Part shown: positions 1 to 8,123 of the stretch, piece after piece | Position numbering within the stretch: the stretch's first letter is position 1 | Layout: every line of letters starts with the position of its first letter | Made by a program: the position numbers and the translations under genes | From: an uncultured Lachnospiraceae bacterium | GTDB taxonomy: Bacteria; Bacillota; Clostridia; Lachnospirales; Lachnospiraceae | Reading direction: 5' to 3' | NCBI GenBank assembly: GCA_910586645.1 | Contig: CAJUIS010000013.1 | Location: 1 to 64,000 of the forward strand | Length of the DNA stretch: 64,000 bases | Notes under the pieces: generated by a model | Databases searched by the model: none | Told to the model about the DNA's origin: nothing | The model's input: the letters and a program-made list of their open reading frames with translations, nothing else

Positions 1-71
1 TTGGAAAAAGAAAGAGGTTAAATCCGCACATAAGAACAGGAAAATAAGAAAATACGGGAGGGGGAAAGTTT

Positions 72-3000
72 ATGAAAAAAAGAAAAATATCATTTTTTAT
101 AGTTCTGGTTATATTGTTGTCGCAATTTTCACAGACATTTGGCGCAGGGCAGGTCAAAAACAATGAAAATTCTGCTGTGTACGCGAAGATAAAAGACCAG
201 AAAGCGCTGGAAGAAAAGAAAAAGAAAGAGGAGGAACAGGCGCAGGAGAAACGGGAACTGGACGAAGAAAAGAGCTGGATTTTGGACTCAGAGAACTATT
301 ACAGCGACAGATTTCTTGTGAAATATACAGGCGGAAAGAAAGCAAAAGCGTTCGCAAAGGAAAATTTTGCGGAATTGGCCTATGAAGAGGCGAAGAAAGA
401 GAAAGCCGCAAAGGAGAAAGAGGTAAAGGCCAGAATAAAAGATGGGGAGGAACAGGAGGAGTTTTCACAGATGCTTGCAGGCTGGCAGGAAAGTGGGGAA
501 ACGGACAAGACAAAGTTTGTGGAGTCGGCAGGTGGATATGAAGTGATACAGCTTGCGGAAAAAATCGATCCGGAGACATTTATGGAGGCATTTCTGCAGG
601 AGTCAGGAGATGGAGAAATCTATATACAGCCGGATTACATGATAAATCTTGCATCTGAGTTTCTAAAAGAACCGGAAGCGGCAGATAAAACTCTAAAAGA
701 ACCGGAAACGTCGGATAGAACTCTAAAAGAACCGGATCAGGAAACAGAAGAGAAAGAAGATTTTGTGTCAAAGGAAAGTTTTTTAGACAGAGAGAAAGAT
801 CTGCGGGAAGCATGGAAATTTTCCAAAGGAGCAGAGAGCGTAATTGCCCTGCTGGACACAGGCGTGGATATTTCCCATCCGGATTTGGAAGGACATATGC
901 TGCCTGGCTATGATTTTGTAAATGAGAGGGAAACTGTGTATGACGCCGGGGCGGGTATGGAGCAGGCGCATGGGACGCATATTGCGGGAATTTTGGCGGA
1001 ATGTGCGCCTGAGGCCAGGATCCTGCCATTAAAAGTGTTTGAAAATGGCAGAGCATATACAAGCGATATTCTGGAAGCTCTCATATATGCCGAAGAACAT
1101 GGGGCGTCTATCGTAAATATGAGCTTTGGGAGTGCAGAGAACAATCAGGCGCTGCGGGAGGCGATGGAGAGAGCCGGGATGTTTTTTGTATGCGCGGCCG
1201 GGAATCATCATGCGGATTTGGGAGAAGCGCCTATATATCCGGCTGCATTTTCTCTGGAAAACAGTATCAGTGTGGGCGCATTAAACCAGGATCTCGGATT
1301 GTCATATTTTTCCAATTATGGGGAAAAAGTAGAGATTGCGGCCTGGGGACGCGATGTGTACAGTTGTTTTCCGGAAGGGGATTACGGTATGCTCGACGGT
1401 ACAAGTATGGCTGCCGGATATGTGTCTGCAGCAGCATCGCTTGCAGTTGGCGTATGTGGCGTGGAAGGGCTGAAAAAACGGCTGACGGATACGGCGGATC
1501 GGATTACCTGCCTGGACGGAAAAACTGCAGGCGGAAAAAAATTGAGTTTTTCCGGAGTGGCTTTTGGAGCCGTAAAAGACGGGATAATTGAGGTTTCACC
1601 TAAAGAGGATACGGATGAAACGTATGAGGCGTTATCGTCCAGGGAAAAGTGGCAGATGTTTGAGGCGGAGAAAAGCGTTGCAGTTGCGGCGAGTGACGGA
1701 TATTCACTGGCAATAAAAGAAAATGGAGAAGTATGGGCATGGGGGCTCAGCAGATACGGACAGCTTGGGAATGGCATATACCAAAACAGTAATCAGCCTG
1801 TACGGGTAAAAGGGATTAGTAATATTAAAAGTATTTCCGCAGGTTACGAATATGCGGTTGCATTAAAATCGGACGGGACAGTTTATGCGTGGGGAAATAA
1901 CTCTTGGCGCCAGATTTTAGGGAGTTCACTTTATGACAGCCCTGTTCCGGTGCGTTTAGCGTTGCCTTCTTCTTATGGAAAAATTATAAAAGTTTCTGCC
2001 GGATCTATACATTGTCTTGCGCTTACAGAAAACGGGGACGTATTGGCCTGGGGTTCAAATATATATGGAGAGTCGGGAGCGGGGGAAGGCAGAGTCTGCT
2101 TGCAGCCAGTTAAAATAACAGGACTGAATCATATTGTGGATATTTCAGCAGGAGAGCATAAAAGTATGGCATTGGACAGCGACGGGAATGCATGGGCGTG
2201 GGGCAAAGATGTGCCGTATTGCGTAGGAAATGAAAAGTTTTGTCATGTCCCTGTTAAAATACCTGTTTCTTCTGAAAAGATAAAAAAATTATCTGTTGGA
2301 TTAGGAGCAAACAGGGCTCTGGTGACTTCTTTAAAGGGAAAAGTTTGGATTTGGGGAGAAGGCTATCATGGGGATTATGGAGAGTCTAGTGGTGTTTGGC
2401 AAATGCCGTATTGCGTCAATACAAGAGATGAACTTGTAACTGAGATACGGGAGGTTGCGATTGGAAGAAATGATATAGCAATACTTCGTGAGGACGGGCA
2501 GGTTTTGGGGTGGGGAGAAAACACCTGTTCTTCATTAGGCATGGGAGATATAGGTTTGCAAAGCCGGGCTGAGGTAGTCAAAACCGGTATTCAGGCTGTA
2601 TCTGTTGGCAATGGTTTTTTGCTCATGTTAAAAAGAGACGGGACAATCATGGCAGTAGGGGATAATTATTGGGGGCAGTGCGGACAATACAAAGATGTAA
2701 AAAGATGTCCATATCCGACGGAGGTGGAGTTTCAGGCAAATTTTTCCTTTGAGACGGCTAAGCCACTCCAGATTAATGAGGCTGTGTGCGGAGGATTGAA
2801 ATTGAAGGAAGAATGCAGGTATTATTCTTTTCAGGCGCCATATACGGATCTCTACACTTTTGAATCCATATCTAATTTTGATGCGTATGGCGAATTGTAT
2901 GATTCTTCTGGAACAAAAATAAAATATAATGATGACAGGGGAAATGCGAGTGAGAGTACAAACAACAGAGATTTTTATATGGAATGTGAGCTGGAAGAAG

Positions 3001-4136
3001 GAGAGACGTATTATTTGGCGGTAAGTTCTCATCATGCAAATTATACCGGAACATATGCGTTGAAAGTAAAATATAAGGATGACTGCGGGGATGATATACA
3101 GCATGCAGTAAGGATGGAGGGAGGAAGCGTACAGGGCATGCTGGATTCACCCGGAGATGTGGATGTGTATTCTATTATACCGGAAAAGACGGCTTTTTAT
3201 GAGATACAGTCAGGCAGCAGTCTTGGGCTGACTGGAACTTTAATGAGCGGAAGCGGCCAGGTTCTTGCATTTAATGACAGAAAGCCTCCTGATATAGGCG
3301 GAAACAGGCTGGATTTTTATATTTATTACAGGCTGATGGCCGGCCATACATATTATATCAGCGTCAAAGGCGGAAGATACAGTGAGGATCAGACACATAT
3401 GGGTTATGGCCTGCAGGTGTCTTATAAAGACGATCACAGCAATGGGATAAGCCAGGCAACGGAAATTCAAAAGGGGACTGCTCAAAACGGAACGATAGAT
3501 TATGCGGGTGATGTGGATATGTTTCAGTTTGTGCCTTTGGAAAGCGCTTATTATACCATTGAATCAGTCAGCGGCTTTGACGCTTATGGGGCGTTATACG
3601 ATGCGTCCGGAAGGCAGATTACATACAATGACGATGGGAATCAGAAGGGAGAAAGCGCAAACAGCAGGGATTTTTATATCAAATATCTGCTGACCGCAAA
3701 TACAACATATTATATTTCAGTAAAAGCATATTCCAGTACGAAAACAGGTTCTTATGAGCTTAAAATAAGTGTCAAAGATGACTATAGCGGTGTAATGTCA
3801 GCGGCATTTGATATTTCAGAACGTTATATGACGGAAGGAAATATAGATTACTTTGGGGATACGGATACTTTTGTATTTATTCCAAAAGAAAGAGAGACGT
3901 ATATTTTATCGACGACAGGCAATACAGCTTTGGATGGAGTATTGCTTAAAGTGGACGGTAATTCCAATACAACAAGCCTGCCATTGACACGCCGTGAAGG
4001 AAATCTTGCGGCGGAAATTGATATGAAGGAAAATGAGCAGTACTATTTTATGATCTACAATAAAGACAATACAATATCCAGTCTGGGTGCGTATAGAGTT
4101 TATGTGGAAACCCCTTTGACGGTTACTGTGGAATAG
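72..4136 (+). CDS. Secreted subtilisin-like (S8) protease with RCC1 propeller and PPC-like repeats
   Basis: Predicted secreted serine protease of 1354 residues. Residues 1-25 are a signal peptide (basic start, hydrophobic core, FGA cleavage). A Lys/Glu-rich stretch leads into an I9-like propeptide (about 85-195), then a linker with tandem LKEPE repeats. The S8 catalytic domain (about 245-500) has all three residues: D262 in LLDTGVD, H300 in HGTHIAG and S445 in GTSMAAG, plus the oxyanion Asn in AAGNHH. Residues about 535-880 carry seven RCC1-type WG motifs, enough for a complete seven-blade propeller. The remainder (about 890-1354) holds four PPC-like beta domains of about 110 residues with GDVDxY/F motifs. 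There is no LPXTG anchor, so release or non-covalent wall binding is likely. A Shine-Dalgarno GGGAGGGGG precedes the ATG. It is the first of a run of secreted-protein genes; the substrate is unknown. Confidence 0.9.
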   Translation: MKKRKISFFIVLVILLSQFSQTFGAGQVKNNENSAVYAKIKDQKALEEKKKKEEEQAQEKRELDEEKSWILDSENYYSDRFLVKYTGGKKAKAFAKENFAELAYEEAKKEKAAKEKEVKARIKDGEEQEEFSQMLAGWQESGETDKTKFVESAGGYEVIQLAEKIDPETFMEAFLQESGDGEIYIQPDYMINLASEFLKEPEAADKTLKEPETSDRTLKEPDQETEEKEDFVSKESFLDREKDLREAWKFSKGAESVIALLDTGVDISHPDLEGHMLPGYDFVNERETVYDAGAGMEQAHGTHIAGILAECAPEARILPLKVFENGRAYTSDILEALIYAEEHGASIVNMSFGSAENNQALREAMERAGMFFVCAAGNHHADLGEAPIYPAAFSLENSISVGALNQDLGLSYFSNYGEKVEIAAWGRDVYSCFPEGDYGMLDGTSMAAGYVSAAASLAVGVCGVEGLKKRLTDTADRITCLDGKTAGGKKLSFSGVAFGAVKDGIIEVSPKEDTDETYEALSSREKWQMFEAEKSVAVAASDGYSLAIKENGEVWAWGLSRYGQLGNGIYQNSNQPVRVKGISNIKSISAGYEYAVALKSDGTVYAWGNNSWRQILGSSLYDSPVPVRLALPSSYGKIIKVSAGSIHCLALTENGDVLAWGSNIYGESGAGEGRVCLQPVKITGLNHIVDISAGEHKSMALDSDGNAWAWGKDVPYCVGNEKFCHVPVKIPVSSEKIKKLSVGLGANRALVTSLKGKVWIWGEGYHGDYGESSGVWQMPYCVNTRDELVTEIREVAIGRNDIAILREDGQVLGWGENTCSSLGMGDIGLQSRAEVVKTGIQAVSVGNGFLLMLKRDGTIMAVGDNYWGQCGQYKDVKRCPYPTEVEFQANFSFETAKPLQINEAVCGGLKLKEECRYYSFQAPYTDLYTFESISNFDAYGELYDSSGTKIKYNDDRGNASESTNNRDFYMECELEEGETYYLAVSSHHANYTGTYALKVKYKDDCGDDIQHAVRMEGGSVQGMLDSPGDVDVYSIIPEKTAFYEIQSGSSLGLTGTLMSGSGQVLAFNDRKPPDIGGNRLDFYIYYRLMAGHTYYISVKGGRYSEDQTHMGYGLQVSYKDDHSNGISQATEIQKGTAQNGTIDYAGDVDMFQFVPLESAYYTIESVSGFDAYGALYDASGRQITYNDDGNQKGESANSRDFYIKYLLTANTTYYISVKAYSSTKTGSYELKISVKDDYSGVMSAAFDISERYMTEGNIDYFGDTDTFVFIPKERETYILSTTGNTALDGVLLKVDGNSNTTSLPLTRREGNLAAEIDMKENEQYYFMIYNKDNTISSLGAYRVYVETPLTVTVE
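663..737 (+). repeat. 30-bp in-frame tandem repeat in protease linker
   Basis: Two full 30-bp units (663-692 and 693-722) and a half unit (from 723) begin with CTAAAAGAACCGGA and encode LKEPE plus five variable residues. The repeat lies between the propeptide and the catalytic domain. Its length is a multiple of three, so copy-number change would alter linker length without breaking the frame. Confidence 0.85.
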
Positions 4137-4150
4137 AGGGAGGCTTAAAT

Positions 4151-6001
4151 ATGAGAAGAAAGAGGACAGTTTTTGGAAGTTTTATAATATTTTTTGGAAT
4201 GGGTTTTTTGCTTTTAGGATCAGTGACAGTTAAAGGCGTCAATATTACAGAAGATTTTAAAGAAAACCAAGAATGTACAGGTGTGCTTCCGCTTACAGAA
4301 AAGGAACGTGAATGGATGGAAGAAAATATGGTAAATACGGCTGGAGCAAATTTGAATTCCATTGGTCTTGAAAGGGTAAATGCAGAGTGCGAAGACCGGG
4401 AATCCGCAAAAATTAACAATAGTTTTGCAGTGGAGTTTGGGGATGAGACTATTTCAAAAGAAGAAGGAAAGTCATCAAATCTCTTAAAGCAAAGCAGACA
4501 GGATATTATATTGCCGTCATCTGTCGATAACATGAGTGATGAAAGGACAAAAAAATATTTTCCGCCTATTGTGAATCAAATTGGAGAATCCTGCGCAGCG
4601 TATTCCACGACATATTATACGATGACCTATATGAATGCAATGGCAAACGATTACGATGTGAAAACAGATCCTTCAAAGATTTTATCTCCAAGATTCACCT
4701 ACAATCTTGGCAATGAGGGAACAGACGGAAGAATAAACCGGACAACGGCATTCCAGATCGCTTTAAAACATGGATGCCCGTCGATTGTTGATTTTCCTGT
4801 GTCCGGAGCAAACCAGCACTCTGCATGGCCTACGGAAGCAAGAGTATGGAGAAATGCCCTGAATCACAAGGTGAAAGAGACAGGTTATGGATACATTGGT
4901 TCTTCAGATATGAAAACTCCTGTTCAAAATAACCAGGATGAGAATTTGAAAACAGTGAAAACATACCTTGCGAACGGATATGTTTTAAATATGTGTACCT
5001 GGATTGGAAGTTGGAAGTTGGGATACAGGTATGGTACAAGTGAAAAAGTTTGTGTTGCAGTAGATGGGGACGCTGTATTACATGAAATGACGGTAGTGGG
5101 ATATGATGATACTATATGGGTTGATATAAATGGAAACGGGAGAAAGGACACAGGAGAATCAGGGGCTTTTAAAATCGTAAATTCCCATGGAAGCAACTGG
5201 GAGGGAAGAGGATGGATGTGGTTTGCTTATGATGCATTAAACGAAGTCTCTTCCGTATCAGGGGCGCCGATATATGGGAACAGGATAAATGGATGGGAGT
5301 GGAATATATTTTATTGGGCAACAGCTTATAAAGCCTATGAACCGATTTTAATATGTCAATTTACTGTTCATACGAACAAAAGAAATCAGATCAGCATGAA
5401 ACTGGGGCAGTCCGGCCAGTCGGATATGGCGCCGCTGTCTATATGGGAGCCATATGTATTGAATCATAATGGAGGAGCTTTGAGCATTCATGGCACAACG
5501 GCTGCCGCAAGCGCTACAATCGTACTCGACTATACAGATATTATAAAAAAGACAGATTTAAGCAAAGCCAAAACGACGAAATGGTATGTTCAGTATAAAG
5601 GCCAGGACGCTATATTTTCTGATATGTACATAAAAGATGAAACAAAAAATGTATTTTATGCTTTGAATGGGATGTATACAGACGGAGACTATTCCTGTAA
5701 ACAGAAAGAGCTTTTTCTGCCATGCATTATAGATATAGGAAAGCAATGGAATTTAAAATTTAATTGGCCCTTAAATGCCTCGACTGTTACAAAACAAAAT
5801 ATTTTTGTCAGGGACACAAAAGGCAATGAAGCTAAAGTCGCTGTAAAACTAAATTCCGACAAAAAAACAGTGAGAGTAACTGCACCGCAGGAAGGGTATG
5901 CCCCGGGCAGGCGTTATATTTTGAATGTCACAAAGGGCGTAAAAACACAAGGAGGAAATTGCCTGACAAATGAGGCGGGATTTGAATTTATTGTGAAATA
6001 A
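4151..6001 (+). CDS. Secreted C1 (papain-like) cysteine protease with C-terminal Ig-like domain
   Basis: Predicted secreted cysteine protease of 616 residues. A signal peptide covers about residues 1-29. The papain-type catalytic set is visible: Q143 and C148 in the QIGESCAAYS motif, H311 in LHEMTVVGYDD and N344 in KIVNSHGSNW, the C1 counterpart of the NSWG motif. The last 85 or so residues (FNWPLNASTV onward, with YILNV and GGNCLT) resemble a bacterial SbsA/Big_5 Ig-like domain. The gene starts 14 nt after the subtilase stop with an AGGGAGG Shine-Dalgarno, so the two are probably co-transcribed. Much of the N-terminal 120 residues looks like a propeptide. A broken paralogue lies at 7332-8111. 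The family assignment rests on the ordered catalytic motifs; the substrate is unknown. Confidence 0.82.
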   Translation: MRRKRTVFGSFIIFFGMGFLLLGSVTVKGVNITEDFKENQECTGVLPLTEKEREWMEENMVNTAGANLNSIGLERVNAECEDRESAKINNSFAVEFGDETISKEEGKSSNLLKQSRQDIILPSSVDNMSDERTKKYFPPIVNQIGESCAAYSTTYYTMTYMNAMANDYDVKTDPSKILSPRFTYNLGNEGTDGRINRTTAFQIALKHGCPSIVDFPVSGANQHSAWPTEARVWRNALNHKVKETGYGYIGSSDMKTPVQNNQDENLKTVKTYLANGYVLNMCTWIGSWKLGYRYGTSEKVCVAVDGDAVLHEMTVVGYDDTIWVDINGNGRKDTGESGAFKIVNSHGSNWEGRGWMWFAYDALNEVSSVSGAPIYGNRINGWEWNIFYWATAYKAYEPILICQFTVHTNKRNQISMKLGQSGQSDMAPLSIWEPYVLNHNGGALSIHGTTAAASATIVLDYTDIIKKTDLSKAKTTKWYVQYKGQDAIFSDMYIKDETKNVFYALNGMYTDGDYSCKQKELFLPCIIDIGKQWNLKFNWPLNASTVTKQNIFVRDTKGNEAKVAVKLNSDKKTVRVTAPQEGYAPGRRYILNVTKGVKTQGGNCLTNEAGFEFIVK

Positions 6002-6023
6002 AACGCAGAGGGAGATGACGTAA

Positions 6024-7301
6024 ATGAAAAAAATAAAGAATATGCTGATTTTAGCTGGTATGGTCTGGTGTGCGTTATTGTGTATGCCGATACTGGCATA
6101 TGCCGATTCTGATATACAGCCGCCGACAGGGGTAGAGACAAATTATAAACAGAGTGCATTTGGATGGCCGGGACTGATACCGGAAGATATTTGCGTAGAA
6201 TGGATTCCTTCTCATACGGAAGGTGTGGCGGGATATCATATCTATGAGATTTTCACAGGACAGGACGGGACGTATGAATATGTGAAAGTTGGGAGTGCAG
6301 GGGCGGACGAAACGATGTATAGGGTTTATTATGGAGATGGGAATGAAATATTAGGATTTCACCGTTTTGTTGTTACTGCTGTTATGCCGGATGGACGGGA
6401 GAGCGATTATTCAGAGATTGCAGAGAGTGGGATTTATCTTCATTTAGATGTCAGGGAGATAAGAGCCGATGTTTCCAGTGTATCCATAGAGTGGGATAGA
6501 CCAGGAGCTTGTGATGCAGATTGTTATGAGATATGGTATTGCGAGGATAATTACAGCTACTGGGAATATTACGATGTATATTATGGAGTTGGTATATCAA
6601 ACAGTAGTATTGAATATATGAAGATCGCGGGAATTGAGAAGGATATGAGAGTTTATGCGGTAACCGGGTTAAAGCCCGATACGTCATATGTGTTTATGGT
6701 TCAGGCATATCTTGACGGAAAGCCTTTGGATCGTTCGGATTTCCTCCAGGTTAAGACAGCGGTTCCGGAATGGACTCAGGCGACAATCATTCATAAAGAC
6801 ACAAACACCGGGGAGACGGTAAAGGAGGAAACAATAGACGGATTGAAACCGGGAGAGGCATACGCATACCAGCCCATAAATTCTTTTGAGACGGGAAATA
6901 AAATTTACACGTTTGACAGTTCCAATGCGGGGCAAACCCTGAACATTGAAAGACTGCATGGAAATCCGGAAAAAAATGCAATTACCGTTTATTGGACGGC
7001 AAAGGAAAAAAGCGTGAAGCCAAAGCGCGTTTTTCTGTATAAGCCAGTCAGGCTGACGGGAAGAAAGGTAAAAGTCAAATGGAGGAAAATTCCGGAAGTA
7101 AAAGGATACCAGGTGGTTTGGGCGAATAATAAGAAGTTTAAAAAACCGAAGAAGAAAATAACGGCAAAGAATGCGTACACGCTGAAAAATCTGAAAAGGG
7201 GAAAGACGTATTATATGAAAGCGAGGGCCTATGGTCTGGATTCTGCGGGGAAAAAAGTGTACGGGGCGTTTAGCGGAAAGAGAAAGGTAAAAGTACGCTG
7301 A
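6024..7301 (+). CDS. Secreted fibronectin type III / MucBP-like protein
   Basis: Extracellular multi-domain beta protein of 425 residues without enzyme motifs. A signal peptide ends at the AYA cleavage site (residue 27). Two Fn3-like domains follow (about 30-140 and 145-250, the second with GLKPDTSYVFMVQAY). A MucBP-like module (about 253-325) contains HKDTNTGETV and ends in YTFDSSNAGQTLN. The very basic C-terminal Fn3-like domain (about 330-425) contains KVKWRKIPEVKGYQV and KRGKTYYMKARAYG. The same MucBP-plus-basic-Fn3 ending occurs in the protein at 8124-9833. It starts 22 nt after the cysteine protease, consistent with one operon. An adhesive or matrix/wall-binding partner for the proteases is possible but inferred. 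Confidence 0.75.
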   Translation: MKKIKNMLILAGMVWCALLCMPILAYADSDIQPPTGVETNYKQSAFGWPGLIPEDICVEWIPSHTEGVAGYHIYEIFTGQDGTYEYVKVGSAGADETMYRVYYGDGNEILGFHRFVVTAVMPDGRESDYSEIAESGIYLHLDVREIRADVSSVSIEWDRPGACDADCYEIWYCEDNYSYWEYYDVYYGVGISNSSIEYMKIAGIEKDMRVYAVTGLKPDTSYVFMVQAYLDGKPLDRSDFLQVKTAVPEWTQATIIHKDTNTGETVKEETIDGLKPGEAYAYQPINSFETGNKIYTFDSSNAGQTLNIERLHGNPEKNAITVYWTAKEKSVKPKRVFLYKPVRLTGRKVKVKWRKIPEVKGYQVVWANNKKFKKPKKKITAKNAYTLKNLKRGKTYYMKARAYGLDSAGKKVYGAFSGKRKVKVR

Positions 7302-7331
7302 CAGATGCAGCGGTGAAGTGAGGGGATAAAT

Positions 7332-8111
7332 ATGAATCATAAGTTTTTTAGAAGAAATTGTTTGTTTTTTTAATAATGATAGGAAGTTTGATTTGTATGA
7401 AAAATGATGTAACGGCTGTTCAGGCAGACGACAATGACGAATTATACGAGCTGGCATCCAGGGTCTTTTGCCTGGGAAGCGGCTCTGGAAAACAGGATTG
7501 AAAAGTACGAATACATAAGTCTGTGGGACGATAATGATATGTTGGATCTGACAGGTCTGAAGGCTGCGTTATTAAATGGATATGTGGTTTCATTTGCTTC
7601 TTATTATTCGAAAGATCCGGTTTATGGCACAAGAGACTGGATTATGGAGGGGGAGGCAATGATAAAGGGCATGAAGAAAATTCCTGATAGAGGCGTATCC
7701 GGGCATGAAATGACGATTGTCGGATTTGATGATTCGGTCAAAGTTGATTATGGAATTCATCCTGTAACAAAGCAGCGCCAGTATGGGTATGGGGCGCTGA
7801 AAATTGTGGGAGAACAAAAAACGTTTCATTTGAACTTTAATCATCCAATCCAAAGTTCCAGCATAAAAGAGGGATTTATGGTAGAAAAGAAAATGAAGGG
7901 TGTATCGGGATATACAACGTCGGCATTTGAGGTTTCTTATAGTCAATCATCTGACAGGAAGAAGATTACATTGAACCCGCCGGCAGGAAAATATGAAAAT
8001 GGCAGTTATTATTCGTTGGATTTAAGAAGAATTCAGCCGGGAATTCAGTCGGACGGAGGAAATTTTCTTACGGGACAGAAGGCTTTTGATTTTTATGTTC
8101 CAGGATATTAA
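7332..8111 (+). pseudogene. Decayed paralogue of the C1 cysteine protease
   Basis: Remnant of a gene related to 4151-6001. The original ATG at 7332 has a good Shine-Dalgarno (GAGGGGATAA), but the frame stops after 13 codons. Adding one T to the seven-T tract at about 7366 restores a normal signal peptide ending in TAVQADD. The readable remainder (about 7434-8111) aligns with the middle and end of the intact protease: NYTSWHP versus HSAWP, then SGHEMTIVGFDD with the catalytic His. After GALKIV it jumps directly to the C-terminal Ig-like domain (HLNFNHPIQ versus LKFNWPLNA). About 170 residues with the catalytic Cys and about 215 residues with the catalytic Asn are missing. A 225-residue product from ATG 7434 would lack a signal peptide and two of three catalytic residues. 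Confidence 0.85.
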
Positions 8112-8123
8112 AGAGGTATCATT

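Noticed and set aside
663..737. Possible CRISPR-like direct repeats
   Set aside because: Units are contiguous with no spacers and are in-frame protein repeats.
154..1062. Antisense open frames opposite the subtilase prodomain
   Set aside because: They arise from the Lys/Glu-rich coding strand and give Pro/Leu/Ser-rich products with no start signals.
6684..7457. 257-aa open frame on the - strand
   Set aside because: Antisense to the Fn3/MucBP gene; Phe/Leu/Arg-rich composition and no ribosome site or family motif.
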